From the NCBI GenBank assembly GCA_038503065.1, contig JBCAMK010000018.1, positions 186,001-250,000 on the forward strand: DNA of 64,000 nt, given 5' to 3'. The notes under the pieces are model-generated. The model was not told where the DNA came from and did no database searches. It saw only the letters and a program-made list of their open reading frames with translations. This DNA is from Paragyromitra xinjiangensis (taxonomy: Eukaryota; Ascomycota; Pezizomycetes; Pezizales; Discinaceae). A program made the translations under genes and the position numbers. Numbering within the stretch: position 1 is the stretch's first letter; every line of letters starts with the position of its first letter. Of this stretch, positions 32,472-43,362 are shown piece after piece.

Positions 32472-35400
32472 ATGAAGTTCGGTAAATCGTACGTCATATT
32501 TCCCCCCTAAACTGCAAGGATTATCGGGGTTGATTCCAACGAAAACAACAGCTTGCCCAGGAACCAGGTTCCCGAGTGGTCTTCAAGTTACATCGATTAC
32601 AAGGGCCTTAAAAAGCATATTAAGTCTGTTGTTTCACAACAACGGATAACCGGAGAAACCGATTTGACCCGTATGTTTATCGTCCTTCGTTTTGAACGCA
32701 GGAAAAGTTGTCGGGTTATTGATACAGCTCCTTCGGGAAATAATTAAATAGCATTCTTTTTCGATCTCGACCGCAATCTTGAGACGGTTGATGCGTTTTT
32801 CAACAAGCGTCTTGCTGAGTTCCAGCGTCGGTTGAAGCTCTTGCAGGGCAGATATGGCGACCATTTTGACTGGATTAACTCTGAGAGCGGCAGCGTTCGA
32901 AGCGATGATTCCGGAGAATCTGCCCCAGATGGATCCGGCATGGATAACGATGAAATGGCGGAGCTTCTCGGTGCGCTATTGGAGTTAAGGAGTGGACTTC
33001 GGAAACTTCAGTGGTACGGAGGTGAGAGACCTAATTTACTGTAAAGTTAAATCAGTGAGGGAAGGGAAGGTGCGGCAGAGGAATCACATCCATACTCGAT
33101 ACTAATAGTAGATGCCTTTTTACGTAGAGGTAAACCGCAGAGGCTTTGTCAAGATTCTAAAAAAGTAATGTGCTCTTTTATTTCACTATAGGCGGTGCTT
33201 AACTAATTATCGTTATAGAGTGGACAAGAAGACCGACGTCTGCGCCCAACGGCGCTATTTTGACTCCAAAGTAAACATCAAAGCGTTTGCATCAGCCACC
33301 GAAGCAATCATAGCCATGCAAAACGTTAATACCTGGCTTTCTAAGGTTAGCGAGACGGACGGTGTCGAATATGATAGCAAGAGCAGTACAGATTCTTCAA
33401 TTCGGCCCAATTTGCGTCGCTTCGGGTCAGGTCTGGCGGCGGGAGTTTCTGGGGAGACGGCTGACAAAATTGACCTTTGCATACGTCAAGATAACCATGC
33501 TGTCTTGTTAGATATCCTTATGGGTGAATGTGTCACACAAAAGCTTTTGCTTGGTATTCTGCAACGTGCCATTACCAACCAAGCTTTGACATGTATCGAT
33601 TTGCTCTTGGGTCGAATAGACTCTTTGCGGGAGGAAGATGACATTAATGAGAGAAATGTCATTCATCGCCTGGTTATTTCTATTGGGAGAAGCAAATCTC
33701 TCATCACTTCAACAAACTCGGCTTTGCCGTTGGTAGCCGTGCCTACGGGGACAGAAACATCTTTACTTCAAGTTCCTGCATCGAATCTTCCGCTGTTTAT
33801 CACTCCAGCAGAATCACCTATTTCATTGCCTCCTACGTCTTTAAACACGACCGAATTAGACGGAACCTTGAGATTGTCTGCTCATGACGATTCGGTCAAA
33901 TTACTGGAGTATTTGTTGGGGAAGCTTCGCCCCCACCAGTGGCCCGCTTTGGAGGAACGCGATTCTTATGGTCGAATGGCACTTCACTATGCCGCGCAGT
34001 ATGGGTTCGTGGTTATTTGCCAAGTAGTTATCAAGTACATGCGGCAGTGGGGGCAGTTTGACGTTTCCGATGGTATCGATTCCCCCAAATGGCAGGATTC
34101 CGATGGGCTGGCCCCGTTACATTTAGCTGTGATGGGAGCACATCCTAAGACCACTAAACTTCTGTTGCAAGCTGAAAGCTGGGATGGTGGCTTGGGCAGC
34201 GATGACAAGATTGTGTCTGCTAGGAAGACGGTTTCGAAGTCCTCTGCGGCACTGGCCCTAGCAACAAAGGCCAACGCTACCATTATCGTCAAGCTATTAG
34301 TCGAAGCTGGTGTTGACATCAATTACCAAGATGAGAAAGGCGAGACAGCGCTGCACCATGCTGCAAGGCTAGGTCATGTTCAGTGCGTTAAGATTTTGTT
34401 GGAGGGTAACGAAACTCAACAAGCAAACGTAGAACTTGCTGAAGAAACGTATGGTTGGACACCGCTATTCCTTGCGGCTGTTGAGGGTAGGACAGAAGTT
34501 GTTGAAGTTTTGCTGGAGGTTGGGGGAAGCGAAATTGATAAGGTCGATTTGTCCGGATGGACCGCGACAGAACACGCAGCTCTTAGAGGTCATCTTGACA
34601 TAGCCAGGATACTTGCCAAGAATTCCCATGTTCCGGAAGCAGCGCCTGGGACTAGCACTCCATCTCCTTCATCGAGCTTGGAAAATACCGTTTCAATGTT
34701 GTCACTCAACGGGCCTTTTGGAAAAGGTGGATCTACGATCACTACCAGCCCTCAACCCGTGAAGAGCTTTGGTCATCGTTATTTGAAGAAAGGGGAAACG
34801 ATGATTTTAGTTACTTTAGGAAGTACGGATACTAGGAAGAATATCTCTGCTGTGAAACTCGATCAGATACCTTTGTCTGAGGCCCACTCGACCCAATTGG
34901 ACACTGCACTTTCGCTGGTCATTTCAGCCCAAAATGCTACAGGCGAGCCATCCATCATCGACTTACCCATTCACTCCAATACTGCTACCGACGATCCGAT
35001 CTGCTTTGAGACAAGGGACGCTAGTAAAGTAAAGCTTATGTTCGACCTTGTGCCCACATATGCTGGTACAAGCGACAGGATCATTGGTCGTGCGGTGGCG
35101 CTCCTGAGTTCAGTGAAACCAAACCTCGGGAAAAGCAGAGTTTCCTTGCAAGGAGATATTCAAGTGCCAATCCTCGCTGTTAATACTTTGGAGATTATCG
35201 GTTGCGTTAACTTTGAGTTTTTGGTTGTCACATCATTCGAACACCCGAATATGGAGGTCACGAAGAAACAGACTTATTGGAAGAGTTTGGCAACGCCTAA
35301 GGTTATTGGACATAGAGGTGATTGACCCACTGGGTTTTCCAAATTTAAAGTTATTGTTAGTTAACCATTGGAAAGGTCTTGGAAAGAATACCACTACTAG

Positions 35401-37053
35401 AAAGTCATTACAGTTGGGCGAGAATACTTTATTGGTACGTTTTTCGTTATGAATTTCGGATCGCTGTAGAAAATACTGACCGAGCATAGTCTTTTATTGC
35501 CGCCGCAAACTTGGGTATGCATATTTTCTCTTCTCAGTTGTCAGCTTGTATGATATTTTGTGTTGACTAAGCTCGATTTTGATGGGTACAGGAGCTGAAT
35601 ATGTTGAAGTGAGTTATTCTTGTCGTTTTTCAAAAGCCAAGCTAACATAGTGCTTTAGTTTGGTATGACTCGACTGAAACTCTTAGTGCAATCCTTCCCA
35701 TTCTTACATTACTGACTGCCACTATCAAGATGTGCAACTCACGAAAGATGATGTGCCTGTCATTTACCACGATTTCCTCGTTGGTGAGACTGGAATCGAT
35801 GCTCCAGTGCACGCCTTGACTCTGAATCAAGTATTTCTCGGTTTTATCCTTTGGCTAGAATGCTGCTAAAACTCGTCTTAGTTTTTGTCGATAAGCGAGC
35901 AACAAACCCCACGTCATTCTAGAACCGGTTCCCCTGATCGCTTCTGGAAAAATAGTGCCAACACTTCTACCAATAACACTGAAACCCATAAAGCACCAGC
36001 CCAAGGGCTTCGCAGGACCCGCTCGATGTCATTGAATGAGCCTGATGACCATCACGTGGAATCGCATGGTCGTATGAAACATACAAGGGCATATAAGTTG
36101 AGGGGGTTCAAAGCAAACTTCAGGGGTAGCAGCATTCAAGCTCCGTTCACCACACTGGAGGAGACTCTCAAAAAACTGCCACCGAATGTGGGGTTCAACA
36201 TCGAGCTTAGTATGTCTTTCAAGACTCCATACTGAATGTATAGGGATAAGTGCTAATTTTAGCTCTATCTTTCTAGAGTATCCAATGTTGCAAGAAAGTG
36301 AGGAAGAGGAGATGGAAACTTTTGGGATCGAAATGAACCATTGGGTTGACACTAGTGTGTTTTCACGATCTACATCGAGGTTGACATAGCTGACGACCAA
36401 TACAGTTCTAAAGGTTGTCTATGATCATGGCAAGGGGAGAGACCTGATCTTCTCGAGCTTCAACCCGGATATCTGTTTGTTACTCTCATTCAAACAGGTT
36501 TGTCATAATAGCCTCTGCTCCATCCCGAGATCCACTGGCTAATGTTCTTCCAAGCCATCGATTCCAATATTATTCCTCACGGATGGTGGCACCCACGCCA
36601 AGGCAGACATTAGGGCTACCAGTCTCCAAGAGGCAGTCAGGTTCGCAAGTAGATGGAATTTACTGGGGATTGTATCTGCAGTCGAGCCATTGGTTATTTG
36701 TCCACGCCTGATCAAGTTTGTCCTACCACCTACTTAATTTCAAGGGCTATCCCTTGACTGTTGGAACTTGCAGTTTACTAATATATTTTTATAGGGTCGT
36801 AAAAGAGTCCGGGCTAGTTTGTGTCACTTACGGAACTATGAATAATGATCCGAAAAACGTCAAAGTCCAAACAGACCAAGGCATAGATGCTGTCATTGTC
36901 GACAGTGTCCTGGCTATTCGGAAAGGTCTTACTGTTGCAGGCACTGGCACAGGCTACGCTACCCCTGGGATTGCGACGCCTCAAGTGGAGAAAGCGAAGG
37001 AAATCGTTGAAGAGGCTTTCACCGCTCCTAGAAATAATTTGTCTGTTGTCTGA
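32472..37053 (+). CDS. PHO81: PHO81/NUC-2-type SPX-ankyrin-GDPD protein (15 exons)
   Basis: Exons: 32472-32488, 32552-32670, 32752-33021, 33128-33164, 33219-35317, 35376-35434, 35490-35514, 35592-35608, 35659-35662, 35730-35830, 35882-36209, 36277-36354, 36406-36497, 36555-36715, 36795-37053. The result is 1221 aa with phase kept throughout. The N-terminal SPX domain (MKFGKS, WSSSYIDYKGLKKHIK, then EVNRRGFVKILKK) senses inositol pyrophosphate/phosphate status. Ankyrin repeats follow at about residues 395-625 (ALHYAAQYG, PLHLAVMGAHPKT, ALHHAARLGH, PLFLAAVEGR). The C-terminus is a glycerophosphodiester phosphodiesterase-like domain beginning VIGHRG (residues 843-848), with EFD at 881-883 and YHD downstream, so the usual metal-site motifs look retained. 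In Neurospora NUC-2 and yeast Pho81 the protein inhibits the PHO80-PHO85 cyclin kinase on phosphate starvation. Exon 9 has only four bases. Confidence 0.93.
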
Positions 37054-39458
37054 CCTATACCTTTCTCGTTTTTGTAACACAAATTGTAAAATCTTTAGAT
37101 GGTTGGAGGGTTTTGTATGGGTACAAATTTCTTAGATTCGTTTTCTAGTTATCTCTGTTTTATCCCCCCCCCCCCCCAGATACAGCGGGGACATGATTCT
37201 ACTTTTTAGCTAAGAGTTATAAATCCTAAGTTTTGATTCTAAGTTAAGACGGCTGCCTGACCCAGAGTTGGTCGAGGTGGTGGAAGGATTGCATTTTGGG
37301 AAAGCCTGTGATAGATTACCACCGAAGCCTAAGGGCATCTTCTCGTGCTCATGATCTTTATTTTGTTGGTTAACACTACAGTTCAATCGCCCTATAAGGG
37401 TTCGCCGTATAAGAGTATCTGCTCTATAAGGGTATACTTGGCAGTCCCGACTTTTTTTGTATGGTAAAATAAGGGTATCGCTTTATGAGAATACCCTTAG
37501 GGTTTTGAAATTTCTTTGGTGGTATACCCTTATAGCTAGTGTATGGTTAAGGTTTTTTAAGTGATAGTCTTCATCACCCTTGACATACTTACCAGTATCT
37601 CACATATTACTATCACAGCATTCATCTCAAAAGTCCCGGTTTTTAAAAAGGCAGACTTTTCTGAAATATGGGCCTAGAAGCCTCCAGATATTTTGGGGCT
37701 TGATACAAAATCTAAAATTAGAAATATCACTCAGTGGTACTATAAGGGTAACTGCTCTATAAGAGTATAAACCCTAGCCCGGAGTGAACCCTTATAGGGA
37801 GATTGAACTGTACAGGCACCAACTAAGCCCCAGAATTTAGATAGCAGTTTCTATTGAGTCATACAACTTCTCCGAAAACAGACCGGAAACCTACTACCGG
37901 GTGCCCGGAAATTTCGGGCTTGGAACTCCGATATGATATAAAGTTCGTGCGATACCACCAATAATACCCAGAATGTCAAAAATCGCCCTTTGTTGCTTGA
38001 CCTGCTTTCGCAACTTTCTAGGGAGGCCTTGCTACTAACTGAAGTACTAGCTAGGTCCTTACAGGTAATTCCTTGCTGGCTCCGTGTAAGTTCGAGAGTG
38101 TTTCACAAATCGGGAATCTGCCTTCGAGGACTCACTGGTCTTGCAAGAGATATTGTTCGGTTATCCGTTGTATATAAAAGCGGCGATGAGTAGTGAGGGG
38201 CCAGGCTGTGAATACTCAGATGAAATCCCGGGATTATTAACCACTTGCACTGGATGAGATGATCACTAAGGCTCCGCTTTTTGAATTGCTTGAACTTTAA
38301 TACTACTGGTAGAGAGATCCTGGCGCGCGGAAAACCTCTCGCTGTCAACCAGACCTTATGTTGTGGACCGGAGACTCTAAGTCCTGGTTGTTGGTGGTTC
38401 TTTATACTAGTGCTTGGTTTTGTTGGGGCTTTGGAGCTGGGAACTCTGAGAGTGAGGGGCCAGTTTTTCCAGACTCCACTTGCCACAATGCTCACCACCC
38501 TACTCCAGTCGTCTCTATTTGCATTTTTGCATCTTCAGGCCATTAAGTAACTTCACGGTAAGAGCAGTATATAGGTCTTGGGGTTCTTCAGAGGTAAACA
38601 ACTACCTTTTTGATGCGATATCACCCACCACGTTTTTTTCACTCATTCAACTAATATTGCGGGGAGCTAATTCTAGCCTATTTTGAGAGTGATTTCGACG
38701 TTTGGCTGCGGAGAGTGAGCGAGGGAGTTGTGGTCTGTCTCGTTCCCAGCCTATTTTTCCGCAGTTATTGTATTTTATTCACAATCGTCTTGCTTAGAGA
38801 CGCGTGAGGTCGAACCTTGGCGCCAAGCACAAGTCTAGGCACGAGACAGAGCTGCGGTAACATTTGGGAAAGTTTTGCCTAGATGGGTGGTGAGCCAGCT
38901 GCACCGCAGAGACAAAAGTTAGATAGAGATAGCGGTGATGGAGTTACGATGTTGCGGAAATTCTTAAAAACAGAGCCGCTTTGAATGGGCATTGAAAAGG
39001 AACTGGGCATGAGACTATGCACATGTGGTTTTAGCATCTGATAATCTCATTTGCGCTCGCGGTGGGTGGGGCTGCCGACCTTCCTTCCCAGTATGTGGCT
39101 TCACTAAGGGATGGGGTTGAATTGTCGAGTAATACATACGTCTAGTGCCTAGCCCCATGCGCGCAGCTTGCAGCCATAGGCAGCAGGGGATGGGAAAGAG
39201 CCTAGTCTACCGGGATATTTTTAACGTAGGAGAGTATACGAGACGACTTTACTACTCCGGCAGCGGGCAAAGATTGACTGAAAGAGCAAGTTGCCAAGCC
39301 GAGTGATGTCTTATGAATTGCACAACGCCCTATAGCAGCTGCCGTTCACCGGTAACCCGGCCAACGTCTTCAGCCCCTCCTCTGGGGAACTGAGTGTTAG
39401 CTATCGTTCGAGGATTCCCAATCTGCAATCATCTACGGCCGCAAACCCTCCGTTAGTC
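37054..39458. other. Intergenic region with a pogo-like MITE
   Basis: Holds the 3' flank of the PHO81-like gene, a C14 homopolymer near 37167-37180, the TIR element at 37379-37810, and otherwise no supported gene. ORFs around 38100-38690 lack domains. Confidence 0.5.
37379..37810. mobile_element. pogo/Tigger-like MITE with TA target duplication
   Basis: 432 bp, flanked by TA on each side (37377-37378 and 37811-37812). The ends CAGTTCAATCGCCCTATAAG (left) and, reverse-complemented, CAGTTCAATCTCCCTATAAG (right) continue into GGGTTC and match at 24 of 25 bases. Subterminal CTATAAGGGTA motifs recur in both orientations inside both ends (for example CTCTATAAGGGTATAC, GGTATACCCTTATAGC), as expected of transposase-binding repeats. 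The interior is non-coding. TA duplication and the CAGT-start place it in the Tc1/mariner superfamily; the pogo/Tigger affinity is from memory of similar CTATA-containing ends. Confidence 0.88.
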
Positions 39459-41297
39459 ATGTCGTTTCTTAGCTTCCCAAACGAACTTATCCTCTTAGTC
39501 GCGGGACACCTCTGCCGTGCCCGTGACCTCAGTCACTTTTCTCAAACCAACTGTCGGCTAAACTTCCTTCTCAGCCCTCTTACCGACAGAATTATCCTTC
39601 AGGGAAACCTCCAAGACCAACTCCTCATATGGGCAGCAGATAAAGGGAACCACCTACTCGCTGCGAAATTGCTGGCAATGGGAGCAGACATCGAGGTTCG
39701 AATGGAAGATAAGAGGGGTGACAACAGAGGAGATCGGACGCCTCTCCACTATGCCTCGGACCGTGGCCACGAGAAAGTCGTGAAGCTACTTCTAGAGAAG
39801 GGAGCTGATGTCAATGCATTTGTCGAGTCCCACCATCTCAAAAAGAACTCATTGCACTTCGCGGCGTCACAAGGCCATGAAGCTGTGGTCAGGCTACTTC
39901 TTGAGAAAGGAGCAGATGTCAATGCTCCGGATGACGACGACGAAACTGCACTCCACCAAGCGGCGTGCATGGGCAAGCCAAGGGTAGTCGAGGTTCTCCT
40001 TAAGTACGGGGCCAATACGGCTGCCTGGGACTGGTGGAGAAGATCCCCGTTGCACTTTGCTGCCAGTGAGTGCCACGAAGAGGTTGTAAGAATCCTTCTT
40101 GAAGGAGGGGCCGATATAAGTGCTCAGACCCGCGGCGGCGAGACGCCGCTTCATAGGGCATGCGCTGCAACAGGGAGCGGGAGCCAAGGTGTAGTTAAAC
40201 TTCTGCTTGAGAGGGGTGCCAACCCCAATATTCGAGGTAACAGAGGAAAAACTGCGCTCCATCTCATGGAGCTATGTGGGGCATTCGGAAAAGAGGATGT
40301 TCTTCAGATGCTTCTAGAACATGGTGCTGATGCGAATGCTCAGTATGATAATGGTATGATTACGGTGCTTCATCGGGCAGCGTTCCGAGGGGACATATCA
40401 ATGGCTAAAATATTGTTGGAGCACGGTGCTCGTATCGATATGTTTAACTACCTGCGACGGACACCACTTCATTGGGCGATAGCAGCCGGGGAAAAAGAAA
40501 TGATCAGCTTTCTACTAGAGAACGGTGCAGACGTCACAACTCGCACGACTAGTGAGACAACGGTGCTTCACCAAGCCGCATCACAAGGACAGGAAGAGAT
40601 AGTTAAGATTCTTCTTGGTAAAGGTGCTGATGTCGCCGCTCGGGACAAATGGGGAGTCACGGCGCTACACCTGGCGGCATTTCATGGACATGAAAATGTT
40701 GTCAGGCTGCTTCTTGAAAACGGCGTAGACAGCATGTCCGTTGATAACAACAGACTCACCCCACTTCATCGAGCGGCAGTTAGTGGAAGTGTAGAAGTCA
40801 TTAAGCTACTACTTGTCAAAGGCGCCGAGATCAACGCTCACGATAACAAAAAAATCACCCCACTTCATCTGGCAGCATGCAAAGGGCATGAAGAAGCAGT
40901 GAAATTCCTCTTGGGAGAAGGCGCTGACACTGCTGCCCGAGACTGCGCGGGGGCGACAGTCTTTCATAAAGCTGCATTAGGAGGGAACATAGAGATTGTC
41001 AAACTACTCGTTTCTGAGGGTGCTGATATACATGCGCTGGACAGTAAGAAAGAATCGGCGCTTTTGAAGACTGCGAGAAGAGGACATTGGGAGGTAGTAG
41101 AATTTCTTTTTGGGAAAGATGCCCAGTGGGACGAAGAGTGGAAAATAAGAACTGAAGATCTACGGGGAGGGAAGATGTATGGTTGGTCAATTTTAGAGAA
41201 GGCTGAATTTGCATCGAAGCCAGTTATTAGCAGACGAGAAAATTCTTCTATTGGCGATAGTCGTAAAGAAGATGGAGCCACTACATTAAGCACGTAG
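39459..41297 (+). CDS. F-box and ankyrin-repeat protein
   Basis: An intronless gene of 612 aa starting at ATG 39459 (GTTAGTCATGTCG). Residues ~3-45 form an F-box-like helix set (LSFPNELILLVAGHL ... LSHFSQTNCRLNFLL), so the protein may be a substrate adaptor of an SCF ubiquitin ligase. Residues ~50-565 contain about 15 ankyrin repeats of 33-37 aa with TPLHxAA and VVKLLLEKGADVNA cores. Several neighbouring repeats are very similar, suggesting recent internal duplication. The C-terminal ~45 residues are polar and unique. Substrate unknown. F-box/ankyrin proteins are numerous and fast-evolving in filamentous fungi. Antisense ORFs here are shadows of the repeats. Confidence 0.88.
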   Translation: MSFLSFPNELILLVAGHLCRARDLSHFSQTNCRLNFLLSPLTDRIILQGNLQDQLLIWAADKGNHLLAAKLLAMGADIEVRMEDKRGDNRGDRTPLHYASDRGHEKVVKLLLEKGADVNAFVESHHLKKNSLHFAASQGHEAVVRLLLEKGADVNAPDDDDETALHQAACMGKPRVVEVLLKYGANTAAWDWWRRSPLHFAASECHEEVVRILLEGGADISAQTRGGETPLHRACAATGSGSQGVVKLLLERGANPNIRGNRGKTALHLMELCGAFGKEDVLQMLLEHGADANAQYDNGMITVLHRAAFRGDISMAKILLEHGARIDMFNYLRRTPLHWAIAAGEKEMISFLLENGADVTTRTTSETTVLHQAASQGQEEIVKILLGKGADVAARDKWGVTALHLAAFHGHENVVRLLLENGVDSMSVDNNRLTPLHRAAVSGSVEVIKLLLVKGAEINAHDNKKITPLHLAACKGHEEAVKFLLGEGADTAARDCAGATVFHKAALGGNIEIVKLLVSEGADIHALDSKKESALLKTARRGHWEVVEFLFGKDAQWDEEWKIRTEDLRGGKMYGWSILEKAEFASKPVISRRENSSIGDSRKEDGATTLST

Positions 41298-41586
41298 CTG
41301 GCGTTACTATCTCGCATAAATTTTCTTGCTACGGCAGCGGCAACTTATCTCAAGCATGTTCCTTTCAATCATTCTTGCGTGTCATAACTAGGCGTAGGTG
41401 TTTTCCTTTTTCAGTTTTCTCCGGGGTTTTCATTATTTTTGCTTTGTTGGCGAGGACGCCACATTTATGTTATGTATCTATTTGGTTATTACTTTTAGCA
41501 AGCTATGGGATATATAGGATATTTGAATCGTGAATGTTGCACAAAACCTCCATAAGATTTATGGAGCCCGAAGGAATAACCCCGAG

Positions 41587-42190
41587 TCAATAGTAGAGAT
41601 CGCTTGCTTGTTTATTGGAGGTAAAAGTCTCTTGGTATATACAGTATTTAGTTAATAGAAAGAGCTCCACCAAATACATAGCTTGAGTACCCGCCAAATA
41701 AAAAAGGTCTGATGAAACAGCTAAAACGGTAAAGGCACGAAGGGAAGCTTGTATCAGAAAGCTGAATACTAGTATCAGTATCTCCAACAAAGCCTGAAGT
41801 AATAAGATGTGATATTCGTTGCTTCTGTGGAAGGCTTGAGATATTCGATAGAGAAGAAAGGGGCGGAGAAGAGGCAGAAAGCCTCTGTATATATACAAGT
41901 AATCAACCAATCAGAGCTCTTCCACCATATACCTCGCCAGTCGACGCCTCCAGGCTCAAAGCAGCCTCAATTATACTGAATAGCCGCCAGAATAATCGAC
42001 AGCCAAAGAAGCCCAAATCAGCAAGGAATAGTAAGAAACCAGAATAGTAGAAAAGCCTACGTATGCTATAGAAGCCTACGTAGGCGGAGAAAAGAATAGA
42101 GCCAAATGAATAGAGAAAGGCCGGAAGCGGCACGAAAGGAAGTAAATATATCCAACAAAGCCTGGGCAGAATAGAGCGAGTGATCACTCA
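41587..42190. other. Possible degraded transposon-derived sequence
   Basis: On the plus strand one frame (about 41960-42180) reads as a basic Gln/Lys/Arg-rich peptide repeatedly broken by stops that are all TAG, the outcome expected when CAG is changed by C-to-T at CpA (RIP). Minus-strand ORFs here are hydrophobic, Phe/Leu/Tyr-rich complements of that sequence. No transposase or reverse-transcriptase motif was recognised. Confidence 0.25.
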
Positions 42191-42201
42191 TGAATCACAT
42201 A

Positions 42202-42221
42202 TAGTAGTAGTAGTAGTAGTA
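42202..42221. repeat. (TAG)n microsatellite
   Basis: Six to seven uninterrupted TAG units directly follow TGAATCACATA. Confidence 0.9.
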
Positions 42222-43135
42222 ATTCATTTACGTATCCAACCCCTAGGGTTATGACGATAACACACAAAACATAAAATAAAACAAAACACTGACAAACACC
42301 AAAACCAACAATACACAAACCAAATCAAAACCACAAACCAACGATAGTCTTAAACATAACCATATATTCTGAAAAACAAAAACCCTCTTTCAATCCCACA
42401 CAGCACGCTCACACCCATATGAATCACATATTTTGCTTGGGTGGGCATAGGTATCACTGTCCGAGGTTCGCTTAGGTATATCGCTCTTCTCTTGGGGGTA
42501 CGGCTTGAGCTGCGAGGGATTAAGCCGCTCCTACAGAGAGGTTGGCTTTCTTGCTAAGGATTTAAGCATAGTAACTTTCCACGATGGGTAGTAATACAGA
42601 AGAGAAGGTCCAGGCTTAATATTGCTTGAACACAGTTCCGGTATAAATGTCCTCGAAGTATCTTTGCAAGTTGACATGAAGTAGTTCGGCACAATTCACA
42701 GAAAGCTACAGAAACCAATACAGGCCACTAAATAAGAGAGCGTATGCGCTTATGCGGAAGTCGTACCTATCAATAAATCCAAGATCTCTAACCCCCCAAT
42801 AGCTCGGTTTTTGACACCAGAGGTGGGATCGGGAATTACCTAGTATCAACTCAGGGCTATGGAGGATAATAGATTTCTCTGTAGATGACCTACTTTTATG
42901 GTTGGCACATCGGCTTTCCCGGTATTCCCGGGGTGTCCCCCGGGAACATTCTCCGGCGCGCTGAGTGTGTTTTGTTTTTCAGCTTTTATACCTGGTGCAT
43001 AAACTCACATTCGGTTTACTGTGCGCCTTCCTGACGGACACACCGGGTACAGGTGCGTATTCACAACTCCATAACCCTGGTTGGATGTGCGGTAATAGTC
43101 TCTCTAAACAGGCTTTCCCCCTGCGTAAATGAAAT

Positions 43136-43160
43136 ATCTATCTATCTATCTATCTATCTA
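43136..43160. repeat. (ATCT)n microsatellite
   Basis: About six ATCT units, flanked on both sides by similar AGGCTTTCCYCC sequence, which suggests a small local duplication around the repeat. Confidence 0.9.
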
Positions 43161-43362
43161 GGCTTTCCTCCTAAGAGGGTTAGGGTTACTACAGTCTCTT
43201 ATCTTATCGTGTTGCATCTTACCCTGGCAAACCTTAAAGTTACCGAGCAACGTGATACCGTGGGTCGTGTTTAACGACCCGCGACCTCAACCCGTTCTTC
43301 GTGTTTGCTTTTAATCTCCCCTCCCCACTGAACGCCAACACTTATTACCTCAACATAGGACA

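Larger units (their letters stand above)
41298..43362. other. Intergenic region with repeat-like and simple-sequence DNA
   Basis: No supported gene. It contains a stretch with many TAG codons (41587-42190), a (TAG)n microsatellite, an A/C-rich stretch (42250-42420) and an (ATCT)n microsatellite. Confidence 0.45.
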
